Shown here one piece after another: positions 1 to 11,908 of a stretch of 64,000 nucleotides of DNA. The stretch spans positions 91,266 through 155,265 of the forward strand of contig MPNW01000130.1 of the NCBI GenBank assembly GCA_011800805.1, given 5' to 3'. A program made the position numbers and the translations under genes. Under the pieces are notes generated by a model. That model was given only the letters and a program-made list of their open reading frames with translations, did not search any database and had not been told where the DNA came from. The stretch comes from Hirudo medicinalis. Lineage: Eukaryota > Annelida > Clitellata > Hirudinida > Hirudinidae. The stretch's first letter is position 1. Each line of letters opens with the position of its first letter.

Positions 1-2181
1 TTTTGTGCGTTTTTTACTTTTTTATTGTTGTTTTAAATTTTGGCAGTTGAAATAAACAATCGTGAGCGTTCACAGTTGTCATCATCGTGACCATCATCAT
101 CATCATCATCATCACCACCACCACCACCATCATCAACATCAGCCATCGTCATCGTCATCATCATCATGAAGACCAAGTCTTTTGATCCGGAGAATACCAA
201 AGATTTTCGGATTTCACTCATAATTCTTTTTGAATGTGCCAATAACATTTAAATATTTACCACAATACATGTATGTATTCAAGTTGTTGTAAATTTACAA
301 TTAAAATTAAAAATTTAAATTTAACAAGTTACTATGGTTATGAAGAATACGACGAAAATTTGACGCTTTAATAACTTTAAAGTTTCATTGTACTTATTTT
401 ATTTTTTTTTAAATTATTGTTCATTTATTTTTTTTAAAATTATTTCGATAACGATCGCCAGGTGCACCCCAAGATAGAATAAGATAGATAATCCACAAGC
501 ATCAGTTTTACACAAATAAGTGATGCAATCCTTGCACTGCTTAACAAGTCGTACACGTTGTATTTCAGGGTTATTCAACACTTGCGGCCCGCGATATTCC
601 TAAAATTCGTGACTGTTATGCCGAACCCGTCGGAAGGTTGAACTCTTTAAAAACCAGGTTAACAATCGACACCTTTAAAACTGTGGATACTCCTATTATT
701 AAAGATTAACATCCATTATTAAAGAGCAACATGGAGATGTATTATATACATTACAGCACCAAAAGCAATAGCTTGCACAAACACCGCGATTATTCCCATG
801 TAAACCAGCAAAAAGGCATTGAAGTGGAAGCTATTATATTATTAATACAAGCGTTTCGTGTAGCTTCTGACTATTTGGAATAGTTTGAAGAATATTCATT
901 TAATTGCCTAATTTATAATATGATTTACTTTCTTTTTAATAAACCATGGTTTCAGTTAAAATTTGTTTTGATTTGGTGGATATTTCAAGACCAATGCATA
1001 CCGATATTAAATATAAATACCTATTGCCACGGTTAGCAATTAAAGCAATTTTGGTATCCAAATTTTTATAATTTGATTAATATTGTCAATTTGGCGTCCC
1101 CTAGGCANAAAATGGATTTTATTTGGTTTAGTTATCCTACCAATACAATTTAGAATGTTGAATATATTTAATATTTTGAAATACCGGGACTGATTTGCTC
1201 AAATATAAAGGTTTTCTCCTGAATTCCCTTGAGAGTTAAATAGAAGAAAGCCCTAAGAAGATAGAAAGTTCGTCCCTTCTGGCTGTTCACAATGTGTCAC
1301 AGTATTAAGGCTTCAAAGTAACGCCAAAATGAAACTAATGTCTCGTCGGTTGATAGAAATAATATTTTCTAAGACTTCATCACTTGTCAGTTATAGGACA
1401 GCAAGTGCAAATCACATGCCAGCGGATTATCTCGGAAGAAATGGAGTGGCGAAATTGTACTTTCTCTCTTCCTAAGTTGCTGCCATCCCCGTCGTAAAAG
1501 ATGGCAGCTTTGTTTTGTGAGCTATTGGGACATAAAAGTGTTTTCAGTCTTTGAGCAGTAGCATAGTGAAGCAAATTGCATATTAAAACTTGCATCCATT
1601 AATATCTATCATCATGCCTATAAGACTTATTCAATTCTCACGATGTCTTCACTCATGGCATCACTTAAATAAATAAATATTCCACTTCATTCCGAAGTTT
1701 TGGCTGAAAGTACTTTAAATGTGTGCACAATTTGCATCACTTTAATTCAATAACATTCGTCAGATGCGCCAGGATTGGCGACAAATTCTGCATTTTACCA
1801 AGGACTGATATGTAAATAAATAAATGTGTGCATTACAAGAAGAGGCGCTTTGTGCAAGCGATGGTGCAACTCGACTGATATTTCCTAATAAAAAGTTTCC
1901 TTTAGTTTTCTTTTAGTTGTTATAGTTAAACTAAATTCTCATATCGTTTGATCTATCCGCGATTTGCAAAGGAGTTTTGAGCATTTGACATTCACCTGCC
2001 AGTTAGTTATCTATTGATTATTTTTTATGTTATGGAAAATGTTAGTTGGCATGAGTAAAAGAAGCCATCGGCATTTGTTTTCCCTTGCTTTTTAAATAAA
2101 AGTAATAAAGCCTCAATCACTAAATTGCTTTTTCATGATCCAGCCTAAAGGTAACAAATGTCTCTTTTGGTATAAGTGGAA
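1..2181. other. Upstream intergenic region of DAB
   Basis: AT-rich with a CAT/CAC trinucleotide tract at about 88-130 and a single N near 1107. No supported gene. The DAB promoter or a 5' UTR exon may lie here, but I see no decisive signal. Confidence 0.6.
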
Positions 2182-2555
2182 ATGACATCTGCGAACGAAG
2201 ACACGCCAAAGAAGTTAAAATCGAAAAAAGGTACTGCATTTATGTGTTTTGAATAAGTTTTCTAGGGTCAATTAGTGAATTAGTAATGTCAGATATATGG
2301 ATCATTTTTTATAGACCTATATTAAAACTATTATTGTTGACTACTATATTGTTTGGGAATTTTAAGAAAAAGAAAGTTTTAATTCCTAAAAAATAATTTC
2401 TGAGCTAAAGAACATCCTAAGCAAATCCAGAATAACATTTCTGAGTTGCATTGGTCGAACTGTGATCTTAATATTATATTTTATATCAGTTATAGTTTCA
2501 GTAATTAATTATATTGAATGGTTATAGATTACATTATCTAAGGTAAGTCATGTTA

Positions 2556-2591
<36 letters not shown>

Positions 2592-3489
2592 GCTTTGATC
2601 GGTAATCGAGATGTACCAGATGATTTTTTGTGCTTGGCATCAATATAAGCTGAAAGTCATGAGAGATCCAATTCAGCCTCACTGATGAGAAGGTATCTTT
2701 CCAGACCCCTTGAGGTTCCTTCCGCCCGGTTTGTACTTCCGAGGAAAGTTTATCGGCATCGAACACGTGGCAGACGCCTGTGGAGATCGGTCCGACATGA
2801 TGTGCCAGGTAGGTTGATTTCTCCAGTATCGGTGACTGTGGATGTTGGAAAATCAGAAAATGATATCAATGGAGTAATGTTGATGTTGATGATGATGATG
2901 AAAATGAGAATGATGTTCTCAATTATTCGTTTGTTTAAGTTGTTTAGAACTTATTTATGAGAAAGCTAGAAAACCTTTTGTCATCCTATTTGCATAATAT
3001 TCCTTAAATTTTTAACAAAATTGAATGTAGAAATAAAGCCAAGATGATTTAATAGTTGGAGATGTATTGTGGACAGAAATATTTATGTCTGAAGTTTTCT
3101 ATATTTATTTGGGATTCATGCATCCATCATTCTGTCACTAAAAGAATTAAGTTGGCTGGCTTATTTAGATCCAGCGATCACCATCACCAAGGTCATTGTT
3201 AGAAAGATTATTATTACTAATTAATATTATTACTAAGAACAAATATTTTAAAGGTCTGCCTCATGTTTTTCTAAGTTTAGTTTAAAATTATAATTAGTAT
3301 TACTCAGTGTGATTATAATTAATATTATTTCTGCAACAACAGGTAGCAATGGCAAAGATGAAGGCAGCTATCAAAACCTTGGGGGACCACAAGAGGAAGA
3401 TTGTCATCAACATATCAACGAACGGAATCAAAATTCTTGATGAAAAGGACGAGGTGAGTGATTTGAATTTGTGGCCTAATAATAATAGT

Positions 3490-3535
<46 letters not shown>

Positions 3536-6500
3536 GTAGTAATAGCAATAGCAACAGCAACAATAACAATAACAATAACAATTATAATAATAATAATAAT
3601 AATAATATTATATAATAAATAATTTTAACAAAATTGATGTAGCACATTAAATGATTGTGTTAATTTTGTAATTCAGCAGTCGCGACAAGTTACAAAGATT
3701 TTAATATTTTGGAACGATTTGTTTATTAAAATACGAATTTCTAATCGAAGTCTCGTTGCAAACACAGTTTGTTTAAACCCGGTTTAGTGGTTGTGTTGAT
3801 GATGCATATTAATATACGTTATGCATATTAATATACGTTATGCATATTAATATACGTTATGCATATTAATATATGTTATGCATAATAATATACGTTATGC
3901 ATATTAATATACGTTATGCATATTAATATATGTTATGCATATTAATATACATTATGCATATTAATATACGTTATGCATATTAATGTATGTTATGCATATT
4001 AATATACGTTCAGTTAATTTATAATAAACTAGCTTTTTTAAGCCGGCTTCACCGGTCGTGCATTCAAACTCATTTTTTTCCATCATAATTAATTTTATTC
4101 GTGTCGTTATTATTTACATCCTTCGAATGCATTCAAAATACCTGCCCTCGAAGGTGGTCAGGGTAGCGCTCCTGCGACGGGATTTGAACCTGCGCTGCCG
4201 TCGTTGGATGCAAAATCTTAAACGTCTTAAGTGGCTCTCGAGTGTAAAGCTCGCAAGCGATTTAAGAAAAGGTGAAAGTTGGAAAACTTGAAAGTTGAGA
4301 ACACAAAATAGCACGGTCGACCCAGGAACGGCATAGAGAATGACTTGCACAAATTTCGAGTCGCCGACGTTCACAGTTCGGGAGGATGCGCACATGTATT
4401 TTCTGTTTTATATTATTGATAAGCTATGACAATTTGATAATATGTGCTAATTTAAGTTGTTATTACATAATATATGCTGACTCGTTATTAACCTCTCCTT
4501 CATTTGCTTGTTTATTGCCTTACTTGCTTGTTGAGACTAATTACAAACACTGTAAATCTTCCAAAAATGTATTATTATTTTGGAATGTTCTTTATGATTT
4601 TTATGATATTTTTGTAGCTTTTTTTTTAATGCCCACCCTAAATGATTATCCATGCACTGTTCTGAGAATTGTTCAATACTTGATTGATTAGTTGATCGAT
4701 CACAACCAAACTACATCCAGGATGTGATGCTGTTGTACTGACATCATTGTAAGGTTTACAACAACATTTTGAGAGGAATCGCTGATAATTAAATTAAAGG
4801 TGTCATGATTAGGATCGGATGATTATGATGACGATGACGACGACGGCGACGATGATGATATTGGAAGCATCATGGCACACCTGGCAGACAATCAGTCACC
4901 ACCTTCTTGTGAGCATCTTTGATCACCAGCTGCTAGGGAGACGCACTTCAAATGGACTTAAAATGGATTTCTTCCTCTCAACTCAAGCTAAAAAATATCT
5001 TCTCAGAGCATCTCTTCTGAACATAAGCATAATGCTGAACATAAATTTGCAAAAATATGATTATTATGAAAGTAATTTCTAGAAATTATTAATCGTTTGT
5101 TTCACATTTCTTGTCGAGTTTGTAATTGTCATGCTATGAATGTCACATGAATGTTATGCTGAGGTCTTATTAAATAAATATAAATGGGGTGTTCTTATGT
5201 TAGGTAAAATGGAGGATATTTTTTAAACATCTTGGTTTGTGGAATGAAACATTTTAATAATTTAAATTTTTGGTTATTGGATTTAACATATTTATTATTA
5301 TTATTCATTTCTAAGGTCAAGTCCTACAAATTTATCTAACCAGTTTTATCCATGTCAATAAATTTAGATTTGCAAATGGAATTATTTGTGATATAAATAT
5401 ATGTAAATAAAAGAATATTTGAAATACAAATATATGTTAAGTATAAAAATGTTTGAATTATAAACATTTGTAAATATGATTATTTGTAAGTATAAAAATA
5501 TTCACTTTGTAAAGCTGTTCCCCATCAGCTCAAGGTGCTTCATTAGGTTGATTTCACTTCCTCACAAATTTCTGAGGAAAAACATGGTTCACTTGGAAGA
5601 CATCTGAGACTGAATTGTTTGACATAAAATAAAACAAATTGTTGATTTTAAGAGTCAAAGAATGAAAGTCTTTGAAGGTTGCTCGAGCCACTTGAGAATA
5701 ATTACAAAATCTTGTTGGTGTTTTTTGTTAGATAGATTTTCAAAACAGATTATTTTAATAATTCTAACGCATTTCTCGGACAAGAGTCTCGTGTTTTCAG
5801 GACGTGATGTTCGACCACCCGCTGTCTCGGATCTCCTACATATCGAGAGACATCTCCGATTCCAGGGCGTTCGGTTACGTCTTCAACCCGGGCCTCGACT
5901 GCCACGAATTCTATGGAATCAAGACCGAGAAAGCTGTCGGTATCGTAGGTCGTTTGTCGTCGTTCGTTCGTCGCCGACCATTTAATAACATCGACGATCG
6001 GTCAAAGTAACCGGACTTGTTTAAATGAAAATATGGCGCAGTTGTATTGGAAACATATTAATATTTAAAAATGCATTTACATGGGGGACCATTTATATAG
6101 CACCTTCTCTGCTTTTTGGCAGTGGAAGCTGGGTTTCGAACGTGACGCGAAGCTACCATCGCTCTTGAATGCAACCATCTGAGCTAACTTGCAAGCCAGA
6201 TCGCTTAATGTTTTAGGGTAATGTGAACATTAACATTTTATTAAAGTATCTAAATAATGTTAGGATGTAATGCGTTTTTTTTTATTGGCTGCTTACATAT
6301 GGAGAGGCTGTTATTGGCCGATGCGTGCGAACTTTCTAGAAGTTATTTCAGACATTTGAATGTTTTCATGATTTCATCCAATGATCTGATTGTTGGAAAT
6401 TGATGATGGTGATGATGATGGTGATGTTGGTGATGAAAATAAAAAATAAATTACATATTTAAATTATCCAACTTGTGGTGATGATAATAGTTGTGACGAG

Positions 6501-7793
6501 TTGATGATGATGACGACGGTGACGACGACGAAGATGATGATGATTGTGGATTTAGAAATGTTATACATTGTGGTAAGGTTTTTCACAAAGCTTAATGAAA
6601 GCTGAGTGATGGGTGGTTGTTGTTCCAGGCTGATGTTGTTGTGACCACACTGAGGGATCTCTTCTATAACACTGAATACAACAGAAACAACACATCACTG
6701 TCTGAGGACTCTAACCAGTTTGTGAGCATCTTGAATATTGTAACTGCCACCACCATCATCGTGGCGTCGTCGTCGTCATCTTTAAACACTCACAAAGATG
6801 GCTTTTTGTATTTATCTTTTCATATGATTGATTGTTTAATTTTCATGATTTGTAGTTGTTTAATAATAGTAGTAATAATAATAATAATAATAATAATAAT
6901 CTATTTTGCTATATTTTTATTTTGTTTACATTATAACATAAAAGGTCTCCATAATCTTTATCATCCTCCATCAGTGATGAAGTAATAACCGCTACTGAAT
7001 TATTTCTGTCGCACGATTCAGCAATTTTTTGTTAAAAATGCTTAGTTTCGCTTTTAGCACCACATTTTCTTCAGATGTGTGTTGATGATGATGTTGACAA
7101 AGATGATGGTGTTGATGATGATGTTGACAAAGATGATGTCACTTGTTGATTTTTTTAAGATAATTTGTTGTTAGCAAGATGAGCTCGCAAAGAATTCCAT
7201 CAGTGTCTAACATTGTTGTTGTTTAAGTATGAGCAGCATGAGCCGCTATTTTTAGCTCTGGAGGGATCTGAATATTTTGAAGAATTAGATTTTTGTTCTC
7301 ATGATTTCTTAAGTCAAAAGTTTTCAGACAGAAGTATTAGATTCAGGACAGCAGGGTTTTATCTGATGATGATTCTGTCATTTATAGGATTTATTTATTT
7401 TATTTATATATACAAATAGTCATGAGCACATTATTAAATCATTATCATCGTAATTAAGTATTTAGTAATTCTTTTTATGCATCGATTGCCATTTGAACCT
7501 TTGCCCTTCCAATATTTGTGTCTTTTTGAATGTTTTCCTGTAATTGTAAGGTGTGGAAGACTATTAAATAAGAATAATTTCAAAAGGCTAATAATTAACA
7601 AAAATTTTAATAATGTTATTTTTTTAATAGCATAGTGATTAACTAATTATAATATTGTAATTATAATAACTAATAATTATTATAACTAATAATTAAGAAA
7701 CATTTTAATAACGTTTTTTTGTTAATTATTTCATGTTATTGAATTGTTTAATTGTTGATGTTATTATTATTACGATGTTGTTGTTGATGATGC

Positions 7794-7827
<34 letters not shown>

Positions 7828-7857
7828 TTATTTTTATTATTATCATCATCATCATCA

Positions 7858-7891
<34 letters not shown>

Positions 7892-8343
7892 ATATCCAGG
7901 ATAAAAAAAAGTGAAGTGCTGATGGTATCAGTGTCTTGATGTTGCTTGAGCACACACCATCACTTTCAGAATTCAATTTCTAAAAAACATTCATCCCATC
8001 ATCAGCATCTGCTGGTTTTGAGATCCACTTTCATCCTGTTTTGTCATTTTCTGCCGAGATGACATGCATCTCATTAAAGGGAAATTGTCAAAAAACTTTT
8101 ATTTCTCCCGCACATGTCGACTCGTCACGACGTGGATTAGGGCCTGTAACTATATTCATTTGGGAAAAGCTATTAATAGTTTGGATTTTCTAAGTATTAA
8201 AACAATTAACTTTGAAAATATTTGCCTGCATGTTTACAAGCAACATGAGTCCACTTTGAAACACATGTTCGGTGATAATTTAGTAACGATTATATTAGTA
8301 TCACCTCTTGTTTGTGGTTTCAGACTATAAATTTACTTTGTTG

Positions 8344-8406
<63 letters not shown>

Positions 8407-11400
8407 ATTAATAACATTTAGTTGATTGCCTTCAAAGTGTATTTAATTGTAATCACAGAAATTAATATTATTACATAAATATCAGTCAACATTTAACTAC
8501 TTTTTATTTAACTTATTTACAATCAGTCATGGAGGATGCCCTCCCCTCCTTTCAGTCTCAAGTACGGAGGATTCACTGAGGGGGCACTCTGGGCAGGATC
8601 AAGAAGAGTCCCCACCTTCTGTACAGGTTATTTTCGGAGCTAATGAATAATGCTAATTAGGACATTGAGAACGCCATTATGTATATTATTTATTTTCGTC
8701 GTTGATGAGTTTTCTGACTTTGTTGTTTGTGGAAATCTTTTTGGCTGCAAAGTTCAAAGTGCAGTTATGCCTGGATGTTCTGAAGATTCTGATGATGAAA
8801 GGATTTAATTGCTGCTCGTTGAGATGCTGTTGGAATGGTTTTGCTTATTTTTGTGCCTGTAATATGTATTACATTTGAAAATGCAACGATAACGATAAAG
8901 ATTCGGAGTATGATTAGAGTAGTGTACGTTCAAACAGAGCTTCAAGAGCAGTAATATTTCTTGAGATGGCAATATCCGATACATTTGTAAATGTAATATG
9001 TTTTTACAAGTATTATATGATTTGTTTGCATATGTATTATGTAATACGTTGTACGTGTCACTAAGTGTTGCAGTTAGAAGTTATTCGAATCCTTATGCAA
9101 TTGCAACTCCCTTGAAAATGCCACAAGAACTTCAAGGATGTTGTTAACATTGAAAATTCCACAAACACATGATGAAATGATGAATGAAATGAATGATGGT
9201 ATCACATTGCATCATCATTTCCTAGATTTTACAACACTGTCTCCAACACTCCTCTGCCTGCTTCACCAAGGAAACAGGTTACAGGCTTAAGATGTTACAA
9301 TATTACAAGATTTTTGTTAATTGCTAAATTTTAAGTAATTTGAATTAATTAATGAAATTGTATTGTAGCTATTGTAACTATATGCCACTTATTTATATGC
9401 AGTACAAACCATTGTTGTAACTGTTAAAGTTTTAGTTTAAAATGGTTTTTGTTTGTTTGTCACGTCTTGTTTCAGGAGCAACACGTCATTCGTTCTGCCG
9501 CTACCCTCGAGAGCATGCATATGCATGATGCATTGACTTGTAATTATAATATTCACAACCTCCCAATGAGATGCTTGAAGTTGCATTTATATTAGAACAT
9601 AAATGTTAGCTCTATCTCATTTGCATGTTTGTAGTTATGTTGAAGGTTAAACTTTTGTGGAGTAATTGTACGTTAATGATCTGAGAATGATTGAAGCTCT
9701 TTCAATCAGTCGGTTGTTCCATTTGATTACTTTTACCTAAGAAATACTAACCAATGAATAAAAATTAAAAAATGAATGATATAATAATTTTGATGAAAAA
9801 ATTAAGTAATATAATGTCAATAGATTGATGTTTATATTAAAACAGATGAATGTTTTAACACAATAACATTTGAGCTCTCAATGTTCAGGCAGGGTTCTTG
9901 ACCCTGTACAACCGACAGAGCAATGCAACGACCCACCAACTCCCAAACACCTCCCCCATCACTTCTGCCATCCACCAGCCAGACACTTCGTCTTCTGTTG
10001 CCATCAATACCCCAAGCTTATCATCATCATCATCCTCCAATCAGAATGTCAACAACTCCCCTTCAACTTCTGCCATGAAGTCTCCAATGTCCATCATAGC
10101 TTCTAAGAAATCTCTCTCCTCCATCGGCTCGCTGCCCGTCATCCGGTCTCCGCCAAATTCTCCGACAACTTGCAACGTGCAGGGTTCAGGGTCTCCCGGG
10201 TCTTCCGGGATGAATGCAGAGCAGAAGACGGGCGACGACGACCGCTCCCAGAACGAGACGCCAGTTGGGGAGGAGATAAAACTTTCAGAAGGTTCGCACA
10301 AAAATTATTATTTTCAAAATAAGAGAAAACAGTGAAGAGGAATTAATAATAAATAGATTCATTTATTAATTATTAGGAGAAATTTTTTTACATACGAAAT
10401 TCATTATCAATTTGTAGCAATAACGTTGGAATGCATCGGTTTCAATGCAATTAATATAGCTTTCGAATGCAGAGGTTGAAATGGGGAAGCAGACTGATGC
10501 AACTGAGGATCTTCCAGACCCAAACCAGGTGATGGAGAACCAAGACACCTTTGAAGAAAGCAGGGACCAGTTGAGTTGGGCGAACTTTGAAGAGTTTGAA
10601 TTTTCAGATGAAAGTCCCATCGAAGGTTCCATCGCCAAAACAACCAAAGATAATGAAAGCGACGTGCTTCCGATGGCAAAAATGTCCGAATTCGATTCGA
10701 ATTACCAGCTCTCGGAAGACGCCGCATCGAGCAGGTCGCGCCGTCCGTCTCTCGGCTCGGCATTTAAGAACTCCCGCTCGGTGCTCTCTTTCAATGGCGT
10801 CGATCCTTTTGTCGACGATCCCTTCTTCTCCAAAGACGTCGACGTCTCTTTTGAAAGCTTCAAAATAGATGACAATCTTTCTGAGTTTGAATCAATTACA
10901 TTGAAAGAGGAGAGTCACAGCACTTGGATGAATTGTTCGGACTTCAGCGAGGAGGTCGTCAGTCCCACGAGGCACAAAGAAGTTGATTTTCAGAATAATT
11001 TTGATGTGCCTCAACTCAATGAGTTTGAAGATACGTTTTTTGATGACAACTTTGCACCGGAGTTAGATGTAAACTTACAAAATGACGAAGTACAGGTGGA
11101 GACAGATGAATCGTGGAGAACCCAAGATGCAAGTTGTGAAGAGCCAAAGGCACATCCACCATGTGAATCACCAAGGATTGATGAAGAATCAAAGGTTGAA
11201 GCTCAATGCAATCAGGTTCCATTTGAAACACCAAGAATCAACCTTCCTTCTATGAATCTGAGACCAATCATGCTTTTAAAGTCAGGTGCAGCAGGTGATT
11301 CTTCCCCGACAAGTCCTTCCACCAACCCGAGTGAATTTCCATCCCCTGACATTCCCCCTCCTCCTCTGCCACCCGAGGCCACCTCCATCTCCCCACTCCA

Positions 11401-11908
11401 CCCCACACCTCCTCCACTTCCTCCTCGAAGACCTCATAAAACAGACAGTAATGCTTCCACTGAGTTAGAAACTTTCCCTCGAATATCGAGGCTTGATGGA
11501 ATGAGAAACGAAATTGATTCCTGTAAGCCTCAAAAGCTCGACACAGCCAGCATCTTAAAACTGTACTCGGTGTCTGCAACTTCATATTTCAGCTCAAAGA
11601 ACTCCAATACTTCTCCATTGACTGCTGATGTTTATATCGACGAAGAACACACTTATGGAAACACCCATTCCATCTTAGTTGGTGCAAAAACAGACAATGA
11701 TGTTTATTCTTCTGAAAATCTCAAATCTCCGACTTCTTGTCCACGATCCTCTCGTCTCGTTCCGCCAGGTCTTCCAGAAAGGAAGTTATCTCCGACCCTA
11801 CTCTCATTCCACTCTTACTCTTTGACTGATCATAGTTCTCAAAATGGTCAGAATTTGGACAAAGGAAGCATCTCTTTCTCAAGATCTTTAGATGAGCCTG
11901 TAGTTTGA
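2182..11908 (+). CDS. DAB: Disabled (DAB) family clathrin/cargo adaptor, PTB domain protein
   Basis: Spliced model: 2182-2230, 2705-2808, 3343-3453, 5801-5944, 6629-6721, 9226-9277, 9889-10291, 10473-11908. Exons 1-5 join in frame and encode a PTB domain. The last three exons also join in frame and encode a long acidic, Ser/Pro-rich tail ending in TGA at 11908. The family binds FxNPxY tails of receptors (LDLR type) through the PTB domain and recruits AP-2 and clathrin. The tail here has a DPF pair (VDPFVDDPFF, an AP-2 appendage-type signal), a polyproline run with PPPLPPRRP (SH3-ligand type) and a TSYFSSK segment like the SYFNSK region that vertebrate DAB2 uses for myosin VI. The exon 5 to exon 6 link is uncertain: the good donor at 6722 ends in phase 0, whereas exon 6 needs phase 2. 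A weaker GT at 6718 would fit, or a small exon is missing. Family call is firm; DAB1 versus DAB2 is not decided. Confidence 0.85.
2557..2591. repeat. (TTA)n microsatellite in DAB intron 1
   Basis: About twelve TTA units, 114 bases before the exon 2 acceptor. Confidence 0.9.
3476..3613. repeat. (AAT/AAC)n microsatellite next to DAB exon 3
   Basis: Imperfect trinucleotide tract of AAT with interspersed AGT, AGC and AAC units, starting 23 bases after the exon 3 donor. Its poly-Asn reading is an artefact of read-through from the exon. Confidence 0.95.
3802..4010. repeat. 19-bp minisatellite, 11 copies, in DAB intron 3
   Basis: Eleven exact-length tandem copies of ATGCATATTAATATACGTT (11 x 19 = 209 bases). 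Five copies carry substitutions: unit position 8 (copy 5), 13 (copy 10), 16 (copies 4, 7, 10) and 17 (copy 8). Every copy keeps GCATNNTAAT intact. The unit also contains the palindromes ATGCAT, TATTAATA and ACGT. Confidence 0.97.
4130..4275 (-). repeat. tRNA-Ser-like SINE or tRNA pseudogene fragment
   Basis: Read on the minus strand it contains CGAGAGCCACTTAAGACG (like a tRNA-Ser D-arm region) and, downstream, GCGCAGGTTCAAATCCCG, a good polymerase III B box. The acceptor stem does not pair and the variable region is degenerate, so it is not a functional tRNA. Confidence 0.5.
6085..6215 (-). repeat. tRNA-derived SINE-like element
   Basis: The minus strand reads GTTAGCTCAGATGGTTGC (A box) then CACGTTCGAAACCCAG (B box) at tRNA-like spacing, followed by a non-tRNA body ending GGTGCTATATAAATGGT. 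The body resembles the elements at about 17540 and 56690, which suggests one SINE family. It lies in a DAB intron. Confidence 0.6.
7793..7890. repeat. (ATT)n/(ATC)n microsatellite
   Basis: Nearly pure ATT repeat with a central TCA/ATC block, inside the DAB intron after exon 5. Confidence 0.95.
8347..8412. repeat. (ATT)n microsatellite
   Basis: About twenty ATT units in the same DAB intron. Confidence 0.95.
8556..8626 (+). other. Candidate extra or alternative exon of DAB
   Basis: A pyrimidine-rich acceptor (ctcccctcctttcag) precedes 71 bases bounded by a GT at 8627. One frame is open and reads a Ser/Glu/Gln-rich peptide (STEDSLRGHSGQDQEESPP) that would suit the DAB linker. Its phases (start 1, end 0) do not join the flanking exons of the model, so it is either bogus or needs further undetected small exons. 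Confidence 0.3.
10473..11908 (+). other. Terminal exon of DAB: AP-2, SH3 and myosin-type motifs
   Basis: One long open exon of 1436 bases joined by a phase-1 intron (G from 10291 plus AG at 10473). In order it holds an acidic stretch, the DPF pair near 10804-10833, an acidic FEDTFFDDNF segment, a Pro-rich block at about 11330-11440 ending in PPPLPPRRP, TASILKLYSVSATSYFSSK at about 11535-11600, and a Ser-rich tail. Composition is that of a disordered endocytic adaptor tail. Confidence 0.8.

Larger units (their letters stand above)
2182..6721 (+). other. PTB domain exons of the DAB gene
   Basis: Five exons with matching phases (1,0,0,0) give about 167 residues. The start ATG at 2182 opens a short Lys-rich leader (residues 1-16). 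Exon 2 reads DPLRFLPPGLYFRGKFIGIE, matching the start of DAB PTB domains (RFxGxGVxYKAKLIGI). Exon 3 has the strand KIVINISTNGIKILDEKD. Exon 4 has ISYISRDISDSRAFGYVF followed by FYGIKTEKA. Exon 5 gives the C-terminal helix VVVTTLRDLFYNTEYN, equivalent to VDLKDLFQVIYN. The exon 4 donor is taken at 5945 (GTAGGT), because the nearer GT at 5937 or 5941 would create a stop with exon 5. Confidence 0.9.

Noticed and set aside
33..248. Minus-strand 71-residue Met/Asp/Gly-rich ORF
   Set aside because: Produced by a CAT/CAC microsatellite; low-complexity translation and no splice or homology support.
3349..3615. Plus ORF ending in poly-Asn
   Set aside because: The first 35 codons are DAB exon 3; the poly-Asn part is intronic microsatellite after a good GTGAGT donor.
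4130..4275. Functional tRNA gene
   Set aside because: B box present, but the acceptor and anticodon stems do not pair; treated as SINE or pseudogene.
7213..7419. Possible DAB exon (YEQHEPLFLALEGSEYFEEL)
   Set aside because: An AG precedes it, but no convincing donor or phase fit was found and the peptide matches nothing in DAB.
10407..11585. Antisense and alternate-frame ORFs over the DAB terminal exon
   Set aside because: Shadows of the long Ser/Pro-rich DAB exon, which has the in-phase splice junction and the conserved motifs.
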